From contig NZ_FOBV01000001.1 in NCBI RefSeq assembly GCF_900109935.1, forward strand, positions 744,001 to 808,000: a stretch of 64,000 bases of DNA, read 5' to 3'. Below, in pieces: positions 47,357 to 56,776 of the stretch. How positions within the stretch are numbered: position 1 is the first letter of the stretch; the number at the start of each line of letters is the position of its first letter. The translations under genes and the position numbers were made by a program. Origin of the DNA: Chryseobacterium taichungense. GTDB taxonomy: Bacteria; Bacteroidota; Bacteroidia; Flavobacteriales; Weeksellaceae. The notes below the pieces were generated by a model that saw only the letters and a list, made by a program, of their open reading frames with translations, was not told where the DNA came from and made no database searches.

Positions 47357-48069
47357 GAGAAATAATTTTTTACCGTTTCAAGTTTTCTAATATTTTCTTT
47401 TAAAGAGAAATAAGAGAATAGATATAACGTCAAAAAAACAATACCTGCAAGAATACTTTCAGCAAAAATCAACGTTGTTATCTTTTCCTGGGAACCAAAA
47501 TTTATATAATCATAAATTAACACATATGAATTCTTTGGAAGATCAATTAAATTATCTACAACAATCGTAATGATAAAAATTAACATCGGATGAATGAAAT
47601 TATTTAAAACCATATTTCTTCCGTAATTCTTATTTTCCATACTTTTCTGGCGAATAAACATCACGATTATCTCAAGAAGTAAACAGAAAACCACAATTTT
47701 AATGATTTTATTAATATTTAAATACCATTCCTTATTTAAAGCAAAGGCTAAAATGATTTCTATGCAAATAAATAAAAATGCAATTGAAATTGATTTTAGT
47801 AATATACTTTTATTATTCATCTTATCAATTTCATAAGCTATCCTTGTAATTTTTTGTTTTGAAAAAGGATTTTTCTTAACCATACTAAGATCTGCACTCC
47901 AATATATTTTTACTTTTTCAAAAGCATTTTCGAAATCCAAATTTTTATTTTTTTGAATTTCTGAAATCTGAGAAATCATATGATCTTTTATCTCGGTTAA
48001 TAGTTTTCCTGAGATTTTTTTGGACAGTAAATATTTTCCAATTTCTCGCTCCTGAAAAAAAGTTATCAT
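47353..48069 (-). CDS. PadR-linked membrane protein, paralogue A
   Basis: This 238-residue protein has an N-terminal domain with LLSKKISGKLLTEIKDHMISQIS and NAFEKVKIYWSADL, a basic linker, then four or five membrane helices. It follows the PadR gene with a 4-base overlap and overlaps paralogue B by 4 bases, so translation is coupled through the first three genes. Function unknown. Confidence 0.7.
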   Translation of the reverse strand: MITFFQEREIGKYLLSKKISGKLLTEIKDHMISQISEIQKNKNLDFENAFEKVKIYWSADLSMVKKNPFSKQKITRIAYEIDKMNNKSILLKSISIAFLFICIEIILAFALNKEWYLNINKIIKIVVFCLLLEIIVMFIRQKSMENKNYGRNMVLNNFIHPMLIFIITIVVDNLIDLPKNSYVLIYDYINFGSQEKITTLIFAESILAGIVFLTLYLFSYFSLKENIRKLETVKNYFS

Positions 48070-48389
48070 ATATTAAAAATCGTATTTAGGTTAAACAAAT
48101 AATTTTTCATTTCCGCTTCCTGTTCGGCTTGCTGTTTTTTTCCTTTATCTGTTAAAAGGTAGTATTTGCGGTCTCTTCCGTTGATCTTTTGCACTTCAGA
48201 AGTAATCACCCCTTCCCCCTCCAGTTTATGTAAAAGCGGATAAAGTGCTCCTTCTGTCATTTCAAGCTCGCCTTTGGTAAGCTCTTTTGCGCGTTGGGTA
48301 ATCTGGTAACCATACATTTTGACTTCTTTCGCAAGCAGCTTAAGAATAATGTTTTGCAGCGTTCCCTTATAAAGGCTGTTCTTTTTCAA
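48066..48389 (-). CDS. PadR family transcriptional regulator
   Basis: This winged-helix repressor is about 107 residues long. It begins KKNSLYKGTLQNIILKLLA, with MYGYQITQRAKELTKGELEMTEGALYPLLHKLEGEGVI (split across the recognition helix and wing) and DRKYYLLTDKGK. The frame can be read from a TTG at 48413, but that triplet lies in the minus-7 box. The TTG at 48389 gives the family's usual N-terminus, so the start codon is TTG. It probably represses its own operon with the three membrane genes. Confidence 0.83.
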   Translation of the reverse strand: MKKNSLYKGTLQNIILKLLAKEVKMYGYQITQRAKELTKGELEMTEGALYPLLHKLEGEGVITSEVQKINGRDRKYYLLTDKGKKQQAEQEAEMKNYLFNLNTIFNI

Positions 48390-48410
48390 TGTCCGATCTT
48401 TTATACCTAG

Positions 48411-48442
48411 CAAATTTATACATAATTTTCTTATGCATGCAA
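48411..48442 (-). promoter_or_regulatory. PadR operon promoter
   Basis: TAAATTTG on the minus strand at 48418-48411 matches TAnnTTTG, with TTG at 48442-48440 and a 21-base spacer. A TATGCATGCA word at 48432-48441 overlaps it and could be part of an operator. Confidence 0.6.
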
Positions 48443-48553
48443 ATTAATTTTATTTTGGAATTTAAATAAGAAATTCAGGCATGACAAATACAAATTATAT
48501 TTCTAGTAATTATTACAAATATTCATTTTCCGAAATATCATTTTAGAAAGTTA

Positions 48554-48561
48554 TATCTTTG
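48554..48561 (+). promoter_or_regulatory. ruvC promoter minus-7 box, leaderless arrangement
   Basis: TATCTTTG matches TAnnTTTG and ends only 5 bases before the ruvC ATG at 48567, so the transcript should start at or next to the start codon. Confidence 0.65.
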
Positions 48562-48566
48562 CTTTG

Positions 48567-49121
48567 ATGATTGCAGAGAAAGTAATTTTAGGAATTGACC
48601 CGGGAACAACGGTCATGGGGTTTGGTATTATTTCCGTCAAGAAAGGTAACATGGAAATGATATCCATTCATGAATTATTGCTAAAAAAATATCCTAATCA
48701 CGAGACCAAGCTGAAATATATTTTTGATAAAACTTTAGCATTGATTGACGAGTTTCATCCTGATGAGGTTGCTCTGGAAGCACCTTTCTACGGGAAAAAC
48801 GTACAAAGTATGCTGAAATTGGGAAGAGCGCAGGGCGTTGCGATGGCAGCGAGCCTGCACAGAAACATTCCGATTACAGAATATTCCCCGAAAAAAATAA
48901 AAATGGCGATCACAGGAAACGGAAACGCCAGTAAGGAACAGGTTGCCGGAATGCTGCAAAGTTTACTGAATTTAAAAGAATTTCCTACGAAATATCTCGA
49001 CGCATCAGATGGTCTGGCTGTAGCCGTATGTCACCATTTTAATTCCGGAACCATTGCCGATACGAAATCGTATACCGGCTGGGAAAGCTTTCTAAAGCAA
49101 AATCCTGATCGTTTAAAATAA
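48567..49121 (+). CDS. ruvC: Crossover junction endodeoxyribonuclease RuvC
   Basis: RuvC resolves Holliday junctions together with RuvAB. The 184-residue RNase H-fold nuclease shows ILGIDPGTTVMGFGI (first catalytic Asp), ALEAPFYGKNVQSMLKLGRAQG (Glu) and DASDGLAVAVCHHF (C-terminal Asp pair). The ATG at 48567 is preferred to the TTG at 48564. No ruvA or ruvB lies nearby. Confidence 0.95.
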   Translation: MIAEKVILGIDPGTTVMGFGIISVKKGNMEMISIHELLLKKYPNHETKLKYIFDKTLALIDEFHPDEVALEAPFYGKNVQSMLKLGRAQGVAMAASLHRNIPITEYSPKKIKMAITGNGNASKEQVAGMLQSLLNLKEFPTKYLDASDGLAVAVCHHFNSGTIADTKSYTGWESFLKQNPDRLK

Positions 49122-49170
49122 TCCCCACAAATATATACGGAAATAATCTGTGGGAATCATTAAATTAAAA

Positions 49171-49581
49171 TTATTTTGATTTGTATTCCTGAGGTGTAAT
49201 CTTAAAATCCGTGGTCGGCTTTCCATTCTTATCATAGTAGGTATACACCATCGTCACATCGTTATCACGGAATTCTTTAATATCGGGAGAAGTTTTGATC
49301 ACTTTCAGCGCTCCTTCTTTTGCGGTGTTTTTAAAAGCCTCAATCTGTTCAGGGCTTACGCTTTCTTTTTCATCATCAGTTAATGTGTAATTGTATCTGA
49401 AAATTTTTCCGGGTTGGGCAGATACGCTGTCGAGACGAACTCCATCAGCAAGATTCTGTGGCGTGGTTTTGTTGATATTTGCAGCAACTTCCTTAAGATC
49501 ATCATCAATTGTTTTCTCTTTGTTACAGGAAGATAAAGTAAGTGTAAGACACAGTACCGAAAGGCTCATTACATTTTTCAT
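49171..49581 (-). CDS. Hypothetical lipoprotein
   Basis: This 136-residue protein has a lipoprotein signal with lipobox LSSC near residue 19, then an acidic helical stretch and a beta-rich part (GKIFRYNYTLTDDEKESV, VTMVYTYYDKNGKP). I do not recognise a family by name. It converges on ruvC across 49 bases. It is probably an inner-leaflet or periplasm-facing lipoprotein of unknown role. Confidence 0.7.
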   Translation of the reverse strand: MKNVMSLSVLCLTLTLSSCNKEKTIDDDLKEVAANINKTTPQNLADGVRLDSVSAQPGKIFRYNYTLTDDEKESVSPEQIEAFKNTAKEGALKVIKTSPDIKEFRDNDVTMVYTYYDKNGKPTTDFKITPQEYKSK

Positions 49582-49708
49582 ATTTAAAATTTTAGTGATT
49601 GCTACTTAAAGATAAGAATATTTTCTTAATTAAATTTAATTTATTGATTAACAGCAAAATAAACTAATATTTAATTATACTTGGTAAAACATAATACTAT
49701 CTTTTACA

Positions 49709-49735
49709 TTGGTATAATTTTTAATAGTACATTTG
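49709..49735 (+). promoter_or_regulatory. Promoter of the DUF4407 gene
   Basis: TACATTTG at 49728-49735 matches TAnnTTTG, with TTG at 49709-49711 and a 16-base spacer. A longer frame that starts at 49733 begins inside this box and is not used. Confidence 0.65.
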
Positions 49736-49750
49736 TATAAATTTTCTGTC

Positions 49751-50821
49751 ATGAAAAACAACCAACAAACTATAAATCAAGTGAATCAAAACATAAATTG
49801 GTTCCAGAAATTTCTGATGGTCTGCTCCGGAGGAAATATTCATATTTTACGAAAAACGCCCAGCGAATGGAATAAATTTGCCGGAATCGGCGGAATCGTT
49901 TTATTTACGGCTGTTTTCGCAACATTATCTGCAGGATATGCGATGTATACTGTATTTGATAATATTTGGTCAGCAATTGGCTTTGGGGTTCTATGGGGAT
50001 TAATGATCTTTAATCTGGATCGCTATATCGTTTCTTCCATAAGAAAAACAGGAACTTGGTGGAATCAGATTTTAATGGCTATTCCCAGACTGATTTTAGC
50101 CACTTTTTTAGGAATTATTATTTCTAAGCCTTTAGAACTTAAAATTTTTGAAAAAGAAGTTAACAAACAGCTGAATACCATTATCCAGAGAAATAAGAAG
50201 CAGCTTCAGGGCGAAATGAACGGTAGAATTCTACAACAAAGCGGACCTTTTGAAACTGAAAAGAAACAGATCTCAGAAAAAATTGCCAATTATCAGAAAT
50301 CTTATGATTCTGCATCAGTAGAACTCGAAAAAGAAATTCTGGGAAAACAATCCGGATTAACGAGTGGCAAAGAAGGTTTCGGACCTAATGCAAAACGTAA
50401 ACAGGAATTAAAGGAACAAAGACGGCAGGATCTTGAAAATTATCAGAAACAGGTTGCTCCTCGCTTGGAATATTTAGACAAAGAAATTTCAAAAGTGTAT
50501 ACTAATTTAGAAACTGAAAGAAAATCTACCGAAACTTTTGAAGATAAGTTCAATGGTTTCGCTGCAAGACTTCAAGCTCTGGACGAACTAGGGAAAAATT
50601 CAGCTATTATTGGTCTGGCCGCCACATTCATAATGGGGCTTTTCATTTGTCTTGAAATCTCTCCTGTTTTGGTTAAATTGATCTCTCATGTCGGACCTTA
50701 CGATTATCTTCTTGAAAAAACAGAAAATGATTTCCGACTCTATTCTAAGGAAAAGGTAGAAAAAGGAAATGCTTTGACAGATTTCAGAATCGATGATTTT
50801 AAGGATAAATTAGGTAAATAA
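49751..50821 (+). CDS. DUF4407 family membrane protein
   Basis: This 356-residue protein resembles the DUF4407 family. It shows WFQKFLMVCSGGNIHILRKTPSEWNKFAGIG, two membrane helices near residues 40-85 (GIVLFTAVFATLSAGYAMY, then GFGVLWGLMIFNLDRYIVSS), a third near 100-120, a long coiled-coil region at about 130-270 rich in Gln/Glu/Lys, and a last helix near 290-315 (FIMGLFICLEISPVLVKL). The arrangement suggests an inner-membrane protein with a large helical domain. Function is unknown. Confidence 0.8.
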   Translation: MKNNQQTINQVNQNINWFQKFLMVCSGGNIHILRKTPSEWNKFAGIGGIVLFTAVFATLSAGYAMYTVFDNIWSAIGFGVLWGLMIFNLDRYIVSSIRKTGTWWNQILMAIPRLILATFLGIIISKPLELKIFEKEVNKQLNTIIQRNKKQLQGEMNGRILQQSGPFETEKKQISEKIANYQKSYDSASVELEKEILGKQSGLTSGKEGFGPNAKRKQELKEQRRQDLENYQKQVAPRLEYLDKEISKVYTNLETERKSTETFEDKFNGFAARLQALDELGKNSAIIGLAATFIMGLFICLEISPVLVKLISHVGPYDYLLEKTENDFRLYSKEKVEKGNALTDFRIDDFKDKLGK

Positions 50822-50846
50822 TTCATTTAAAATATCTCACCATCAG

Positions 50847-50876
50847 CCTTTCGGAATTCTCCGGAAGGTTTTTTTT
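50847..50876 (+). terminator. Terminator after the DUF4407 gene
   Basis: CCTTTCGG pairs with CCGGAAGG (one mismatch) around a short loop and is followed by eight T. Confidence 0.7.
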
Positions 50877-50922
50877 ATGAATAAACAATATCTAAAGGAA
50901 TATTTTTTGTTCTAAATATTGT

Positions 50923-51120
50923 ATGCCGTCATCAGTAGTCAATAAATATCTGTATTTTCCTGAGACTGAAATTTTAAGAATAATTTATCAGTCGGGCGCA
51001 GTATATGACTATTTAAAAGTGCCCTTAGAAGTTGTTGAAAGATTTAAAACTGTACAATCGAAAGGGCGGTTTTTAAACTATGTTATAAAGCCGAAATTTA
51101 AATACAGGAAGGTTGAATAA
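50923..51120 (+). CDS. KTSC domain protein
   Basis: This 65-residue protein matches the small KTSC domain: PSSVVNKYLYFPETEILRIIYQSG, VYDYLKVPLEVVERF and SKGRFLNYVIKPKFKY. The domain occurs alone or next to lysyl-tRNA-synthetase-like and phage proteins, and its role is not known. It stands alone here, with terminators on both sides. Confidence 0.75.
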   Translation: MPSSVVNKYLYFPETEILRIIYQSGAVYDYLKVPLEVVERFKTVQSKGRFLNYVIKPKFKYRKVE

Positions 51121-51138
51121 TTATGATCAGTCTTAAAA

Positions 51139-51176
51139 TAAAAATGTCCCCAATCATAAATTGGAGACATTTTTTA
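51139..51176. terminator. Bidirectional terminator between KTSC and M43 genes
   Basis: AAAATGTC, CCAAT and their partners ATTGG and GACATTTT form an interrupted stem around CATAA, between convergent genes. Confidence 0.7.
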
Positions 51177-51190
51177 TAGCAGACAACAGA

Positions 51191-53065
51191 TTATTTAATA
51201 ATCATCTTGGATGCTTTATTGTTTTTACCGTTTGAAATCTGAATCATATAAACACCTTTTTCAAGTTGTTGATCGATTTTATAAATGTCTTTACTTTCTG
51301 CTGTTACAGTCGGATTTGCAATTAATCGACCAGACATATCAGAAATAGACACTTTCAGATCTTTACCGTTTTTAGCTTTAATAAATACATGATCTCCACT
51401 CGCTACAGGATTCGGATAAACAACAAGGTCATCATTATCTGCTTTCGTTTCGCTTGTAGCTAAAGTAGTTACCAACCTTACAGAATAGTCTTCAACTTGT
51501 CCGTACTGCAGTTGTCCACATGGGGCGTAATTATTTTGAGATTCAGCATCGACCAATACTCTCATTCTAAGCGGAGTGTTCAATACCGCGGTAGCAGGTG
51601 GAGTAAAGGTTGCATTTAATGTTCCGATTGAGTTTGCATTTAAAGGAATATCGTTTGCACTTCCTACTAATTCAGAAGATTCAAATGTCCCATTATTATT
51701 GTAATCAATCCATACTCTTGCAGACTGAGAATTTAACATAATATCAACTTGTACGTTTTGAGGTTGCCCTACCACTAAATCAGTAGATGAGTTCGTCAAA
51801 CAAGATTGAGATGTATAATCTACATAAAACGAAGGCGCACCGCCCCACATTCCGGCAGATTGATTATTGATTTGTCCTAATCTAACAGCAACAGGTCCTG
51901 TTAAAAAACCATTTGATGCAGGATTTACTACCCCTGTAGGATTACACGTTGCTGCAACTGGCACCATAGATGGGGCAGGTGCCGGAGGTAATGCAGTAGC
52001 TCCTTTGGACGTTGTAAGGCTACCTCTGATTAGCATGAAATAGTCATCAATTCTCTCACCCTGTCCTGCAGTAAATTTTTGAGCTACAGAATTGGAATAA
52101 TTCATCATGTTATATTGTACTCCCTGATAATTAACACCGGTACAAGGATTAATTTCTGAATTGCTCGGCACAGGCCAAAGCGCATATCCACTACCCGCTC
52201 TTTCTGTATCGCAGACACGATCATCATCATTTTCGCATACCCCTGTTGTTGTTGGACAATAGTCAGCATCACCAGGAACAGCATCATAAGTACCATTTTT
52301 GAACGTGTGAAATAATCCCATAGCATGCCCAAATTCGTGAGCAAATGTAGTATCGTGAAGATTTGTTACAACCCCAGATTTCATAAAAGACTCATAGTTT
52401 GAATCCGCGTTATTAGGAAAAGATGCAAATCCCATTAAACCAGAATTGGGTGAACTGTCGCCATCAAATTTACTGATTACATAAATATTGAAATATGCCG
52501 ATTCAGGCCAGTGCGGAGCCAGATTCTTAATTGCTGTTCTGCTTGCTCCATTACTTGTGCTATATGCCATACCATACGTATTGTAACCAGCCAGTAAATT
52601 GCCATTATATCTTACAATTCCTGTCGTAGCTTCGCAATTTGGTGTTCTTTTAGCTAAAACAAGTTTAATTGGAAAAACAGCAGATTGTCCAAAGTCAGAT
52701 GCTACTCCACTAGCAGGCCATGGATAAGTTCCCGCATACATTTTATTTGCGTTCTCGATCCAGTTCTGAATTTGTGCATCAGACTTATTATATGTTGTTC
52801 CAATTGCAGCACCGTTAGGATAGATAACATGTACTACTACAGGAATTTCATAAACACCATTAACGAGTTTCGCTGTTACTGCTGAAGGATTATTTTTCTT
52901 CTCTTCCTTAATTTTTTTAATAATTTTTTCAAATGCTTCTCTCATCCCAGGATTTTGCCTATCCTGCAGTGCTAATTCTTCATCAAAACCACAGATTCTA
53001 TGCTGCTGTTGAGCCGTTAGTGACAATGAAAGCAACATAAAGCCATAAAATAATATTCTCTTCAT
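51191..53065 (-). CDS. Secreted M43-type zinc metalloprotease with GEVED domain and T9SS type A signal
   Basis: This 624-residue protein has a signal peptide ending near TAQ and a propeptide-like region to about residue 65. A pappalysin/cytophagalysin catalytic domain follows with the zinc motif HEFGHAMGLFH near residue 243 and a downstream Met-turn region (YNMMNYSN). A GEVED-type beta domain lies at about 390-535 (WIDYNNNGTFESSE ... YGQVEDYSVRL). The C-terminus is a T9SS type A sorting domain (VVYPNPVASG ... MSGRLI ... KGVYMIQISNG). It is predicted to be secreted across the outer membrane and to cleave extracellular proteins. Confidence 0.9.
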   Translation of the reverse strand: MKRILFYGFMLLSLSLTAQQQHRICGFDEELALQDRQNPGMREAFEKIIKKIKEEKKNNPSAVTAKLVNGVYEIPVVVHVIYPNGAAIGTTYNKSDAQIQNWIENANKMYAGTYPWPASGVASDFGQSAVFPIKLVLAKRTPNCEATTGIVRYNGNLLAGYNTYGMAYSTSNGASRTAIKNLAPHWPESAYFNIYVISKFDGDSSPNSGLMGFASFPNNADSNYESFMKSGVVTNLHDTTFAHEFGHAMGLFHTFKNGTYDAVPGDADYCPTTTGVCENDDDRVCDTERAGSGYALWPVPSNSEINPCTGVNYQGVQYNMMNYSNSVAQKFTAGQGERIDDYFMLIRGSLTTSKGATALPPAPAPSMVPVAATCNPTGVVNPASNGFLTGPVAVRLGQINNQSAGMWGGAPSFYVDYTSQSCLTNSSTDLVVGQPQNVQVDIMLNSQSARVWIDYNNNGTFESSELVGSANDIPLNANSIGTLNATFTPPATAVLNTPLRMRVLVDAESQNNYAPCGQLQYGQVEDYSVRLVTTLATSETKADNDDLVVYPNPVASGDHVFIKAKNGKDLKVSISDMSGRLIANPTVTAESKDIYKIDQQLEKGVYMIQISNGKNNKASKMIIK

Positions 53066-53092
53066 TTATTATAAATTAATTTTAAAGTTTCC

Positions 53093-53100
53093 AAATTTAC
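53093..53100 (-). promoter_or_regulatory. Promoter minus-7 box of the M43 gene
   Basis: TAAATTTG on the minus strand matches TAnnTTTG, 28 bases before the start at 53065. Confidence 0.55.
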
Positions 53101-53249
53101 AAATTAATTATATATCTTATTTTTATTCCTTAATTATTATCAGCTTTGAAAGAGAATTCGCATGATTTTTTAAAATTTTATAACCAATATAGTTTATTAG
53201 TTATTTGAAACCTTAATCAAAAAATATGTATTACCACTACATCCAAAAT

Positions 53250-53287
53250 AAAAAACTGCTCAATTATTCATTGAACAGTTTTTTATT
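53250..53287 (-). terminator. guaB terminator
   Basis: AAAACTG, TCAAT and ATTGA, CAGTTTT form the stem around TATTC, downstream of guaB. The minus strand ends in a T-run. Confidence 0.75.
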
Positions 53288-53303
53288 TATGTTGAAAATA
53301 TTT

Positions 53304-54764
53304 CTATAAAGAATAATTCGGAGCTTCCTGTGTGATGATTACATCATGAGGGTGAGATTCTTTCAATCCGCTTCCTGTGATCATTACCATTTTGGTTTCT
53401 GTCTGTAAAGCTTCAACATCTTTAGCTCCACAATATCCCATTCCAGCTCTTAGACCGCCTGTTAACTGGAAAATAACATCTTCCAATTTACCTTTACTCG
53501 GTACTCTTCCTTCAATTCCTTCCGGAACGAATTTTTTAGCTTCACTCTGGAAATATCTTTCTTTTCCACCTCTCTTCATTGCAGAAAGGCTTCCCATTCC
53601 CTGATAAGTTTTAAATTTTCTACCCTGGAAAATAATTTCTTCACCCGGTGCCTCATCTGTTCCGGCTAACAGTGATCCCAGCATTACAGCTCCCGCTCCG
53701 CTTGCAATAGCTTTTACAATATCTCCTGAAAGCTTGATACCTCCATCTGCAATAACTGCAACATTTTTGGTTTTGGCATATTCATAAACATTATAAATAG
53801 CAGATAACTGAGGAACTCCAACTCCGGCAACGACTCTTGTTGTACAGATAGAACCAGGACCGACACCTACTTTAAGAACATTCGCTCCTGCTTTAATCAA
53901 ATCTTCTGCAGCTTCTGCCGTCACGATATTTCCACCCACGATATCAAGATCAGGGTATGCTTTTCTGATTTCTGAGATTTTATCCAAAACACCTTTAGAA
54001 TGTCCGTGTGCAGAATCGATACCGATAATATCAACGCCTGCTTTTACCAATGCTTCAATTCTATCAAGAGTATCTTCTCCTACTCCAACGCCTGCTCCAA
54101 CGATTAACCTACCGTTTTGATCTTTGTTGGCATTTGGATATTCCAGCTGGTTATCAATATCTTTAATTGTGATTAATCCTACCAGTTTATTTTCAGCATC
54201 AACGATCGGAAGTTTTTCCACCCTGTTTTTCAGTAGAATTTCTTTCGCTTTTTCCAGGTTGGTATTTTTATCTGAAGTGATGAGATTATCTTTTGTCATG
54301 ATCTCCTCCACCTTCATATCAAGGTTTTCCTGATATTTTACATCCCTGTTGGTGATGATTCCTATTAAGGTATTTTCAGCATCAACAACCGGCAGCCCAG
54401 AAATTTTATATTTCGCCATTGTATCTTTTGCCTGAGCCAGCGTATGGTCTTTTGAAAGAGTAACAGGATCAGAGATCATTCCGTTTTCAGAACGTTTTAC
54501 TCTGTTTACTTGTGCAGCCTGCTCTGCAATGGTCATATTTTTATGAATGAAACCCAAACCTCCCACTCTTGCCAGTGCAATTGCCAATTCAGCTTCGGTT
54601 ACTGTATCCATTGCAGCAGAAACTATAGGAACATTCAGCGTAATTTTGTCGGTAAGTCTTGATTTTAATGAAACCTGATTAGGTAAAACTTCTGAATAAG
54701 AAGGGACTAGAAGCACGTCATCGAAAGTGATGGCTGTCTCTACAATTTTGTTATGAATAGACAT
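53304..54764 (-). CDS. guaB: Inosine-5'-monophosphate dehydrogenase
   Basis: GuaB oxidises IMP to XMP, the committed step of GMP synthesis. The 486-residue protein has [17 protein letters not shown] at the N-terminus, a CBS domain pair at about 95-205 inserted in the barrel, and the catalytic loop [11 protein letters not shown] with the active Cys near residue 305. [17 protein letters not shown] and the flap region KRGGKERYF follow. Length is standard. It has its own promoter and terminator. Confidence 0.97.
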   Translation of the reverse strand: MSIHNKIVETAITFDDVLLVPSYSEVLPNQVSLKSRLTDKITLNVPIVSAAMDTVTEAELAIALARVGGLGFIHKNMTIAEQAAQVNRVKRSENGMISDPVTLSKDHTLAQAKDTMAKYKISGLPVVDAENTLIGIITNRDVKYQENLDMKVEEIMTKDNLITSDKNTNLEKAKEILLKNRVEKLPIVDAENKLVGLITIKDIDNQLEYPNANKDQNGRLIVGAGVGVGEDTLDRIEALVKAGVDIIGIDSAHGHSKGVLDKISEIRKAYPDLDIVGGNIVTAEAAEDLIKAGANVLKVGVGPGSICTTRVVAGVGVPQLSAIYNVYEYAKTKNVAVIADGGIKLSGDIVKAIASGAGAVMLGSLLAGTDEAPGEEIIFQGRKFKTYQGMGSLSAMKRGGKERYFQSEAKKFVPEGIEGRVPSKGKLEDVIFQLTGGLRAGMGYCGAKDVEALQTETKMVMITGSGLKESHPHDVIITQEAPNYSL

Positions 54765-54777
54765 CTTTACTTTCTTG

Positions 54778-54785
54778 CAAAATTA
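54778..54785 (-). promoter_or_regulatory. guaB promoter minus-7 box
   Basis: TAATTTTG on the minus strand matches TAnnTTTG, 14 bases before the guaB start. Confidence 0.6.
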
Positions 54786-54929
54786 AGATTTTTTGATGAA
54801 ATACGAAAATCGATTTTAATAGTTTAAATAAAACTTAATAATCAATAACTTAAATTAAAAAACCATCTCGTTTTAAGAAATGGTTTTTGGTACAAAATAA
54901 AATTTAGAATATGATTGAATATGAAATGT

Positions 54930-55430
54930 CTACTTATCCTGTGCAGAAGCAATCATTTTTGAGATATCATCTGCCGTAAAACTTCCCCGGATATCTACAA
55001 AAACAAGTTCTTTATCTGAGTTTACCGTAATCAGCATATTTTTAATAGCATCGCCTTTCTGCTTTACCCGAATGTTGACATTATCACCATCGTGCTTTAT
55101 AGTTGCCCATTCTTCATAATTATTGTTATTCAGATAGCTGGCAAAATCTTTCAGCATATTACGGTCTCCGTTTTCCACAGTCATTACTTTTATCTTGGAA
55201 ACTTTTCGTATCATCCTGATGATCTCTTCATCTTCGCCATCTTCTCTTAAAGCTTTTTTAATATAAGGCTTCGCCAGGAATAACGGAACATTTATACTTA
55301 CGAATTTAGCTCCTTTAAAATCGTGTCCCGATTCCGAAAAGTAAGCCATATTTGGTTTTTCGGAAACAATGCAGGACTGTATGACAAACATTACAGAAAG
55401 AAACAAGAAAAGATTTTTTACTATTTTCAT
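54930..55430 (-). CDS. DUF4252 lipoprotein
   Basis: This 166-residue lipoprotein has lipobox IQSC near residue 20 and a DUF4252 domain with FVSINVPLFLAKPYI, KVSKIKVMTVENG and a C-terminal segment ELVFVDIRGSFTADDISKMI. The related domain forms the first half of the next protein, 14 bases upstream in the same operon. The function of DUF4252 is unknown; members are often in sigma-factor operons. Confidence 0.82.
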   Translation of the reverse strand: MKIVKNLFLFLSVMFVIQSCIVSEKPNMAYFSESGHDFKGAKFVSINVPLFLAKPYIKKALREDGEDEEIIRMIRKVSKIKVMTVENGDRNMLKDFASYLNNNNYEEWATIKHDGDNVNIRVKQKGDAIKNMLITVNSDKELVFVDIRGSFTADDISKMIASAQDK

Positions 55431-55443
55431 GGCATTGATTTTT

Positions 55444-56712
55444 TTAGTTGATTTGTTTCAAGCTTCCACCTGATGTTTTACTGATATTAGAGTTTATAAC
55501 AGGATTCCCTTTATATTTTATGGTTCCTCCTGAAGAAGCAGTTGCTTTTAGCCTCTCTACCGCATGGCCTGATACAACCGCTCCTGATGTTGCTTCAGCC
55601 TCCAATTCATTGAACTGAAATTTTTCTGCATTACAAACCGCACCGCTGCTTACATCTATCGCACCAACTTCAACTCTTCCGTTGAGATTCGCTACCGCGC
55701 CGCTTGACGCCTTGATATTAATCAGTTTAGAATTAATGGTAGAATTTATTACGGCTCCCGAGCTTACTTCCACTTTTGCATTATTCGAGATATTGAAATT
55801 CCCGTTGATTACAGATCCTGATGAAAGATCAACTGAAACGGCATTTTCATTTATATTATTGATTGCATTGAAAACAGCCCCCGAAGAAGTCTTAATATTA
55901 TCAATTCTTGGCGCAGATACATTTACGCTAATATTTTTAAACTTTAAGTTTCGCTGCCCTTTATTGTCAATATATACTTTCAAAACTCCGTTATCAACTT
56001 TTGTGATGATATACTGAAGCTTATCAGCATCTGCAATTACCTTTACCGAAGTTGGGTTTTCCTGCTTAAAGTTGACAACAACCCCGGTACTTACCTGAAG
56101 TCCTGAGAATTCTCCTACACTCCTTAATTCACCATTAAGATAAGAAGAAGTATTCTGGGAAGCAAAGCTGCTTCTGGTATTGGTTGAAGAATTTGTTTTG
56201 GTTTCTGTCGAATTAATGAGCTTATTAATGTCATCCATCGAAAGTCTGCCGTCAAGTTTTATCAAAATACTTTCTTCACCACCACTGTCAATGCTTAATA
56301 AGAGATCATCCAGAATTCCATCTTTTTCTTCCGCTGAAAGAAATTTTATTTTCGCGCCATTGCTGTTCATGGTCATGATCTCACTGTAATTGAGATTACT
56401 TAAATAAGATCTTATATCCCTGTTGATCTGCGAAAGCTTTTGCCCCTTCATAGAGCTTTCATCCTCAGGCTTTTCTGCGATGAACACCTTTAATCCTTTT
56501 ATTTTTGACAATAAAGGTTTTATCTGATCAAGTTCTGCATCTCCAAGATTCAGATTGCTCAGCATACCGAACATGGGCTTTGCAATTTTGATCGAAGTTA
56601 CCCCTTCTACTTCCTGATACTTATCAAAAAGCTGGTCTAATTTATCCTGCTGGCCATACATATTAAAAAAATGTGAAAAGGCCAATGCGAATATGATGAA
56701 TATTTTTTTCAT
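55444..56712 (-). CDS. DUF4252 domain fused to a GIN (DUF2807) adhesin-like beta-helix
   Basis: This 422-residue exported protein has a signal peptide to about residue 20 and a DUF4252 domain at about 25-165 (VTSIKIAKPMFGM ... ESILIKLDGRLSMDDINKLI). A serine/threonine-rich linker leads to a GIN domain (about 195-420) with repeated SSGAV motifs that build a beta-helix of the putative autotransporter-adhesin head type. It lies between the DUF4252 lipoprotein and the anti-sigma-like gene. It probably acts in the periplasm or at the envelope as a target of the sigma factor. Confidence 0.82.
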   Translation of the reverse strand: MKKIFIIFALAFSHFFNMYGQQDKLDQLFDKYQEVEGVTSIKIAKPMFGMLSNLNLGDAELDQIKPLLSKIKGLKVFIAEKPEDESSMKGQKLSQINRDIRSYLSNLNYSEIMTMNSNGAKIKFLSAEEKDGILDDLLLSIDSGGEESILIKLDGRLSMDDINKLINSTETKTNSSTNTRSSFASQNTSSYLNGELRSVGEFSGLQVSTGVVVNFKQENPTSVKVIADADKLQYIITKVDNGVLKVYIDNKGQRNLKFKNISVNVSAPRIDNIKTSSGAVFNAINNINENAVSVDLSSGSVINGNFNISNNAKVEVSSGAVINSTINSKLINIKASSGAVANLNGRVEVGAIDVSSGAVCNAEKFQFNELEAEATSGAVVSGHAVERLKATASSGGTIKYKGNPVINSNISKTSGGSLKQIN

Positions 56713-56776
56713 GAGTCAATTTTATTTTTTGATTATTAGTGCCTGATCAGGTGCATAATCTTTTTTTAAAGGTTAA

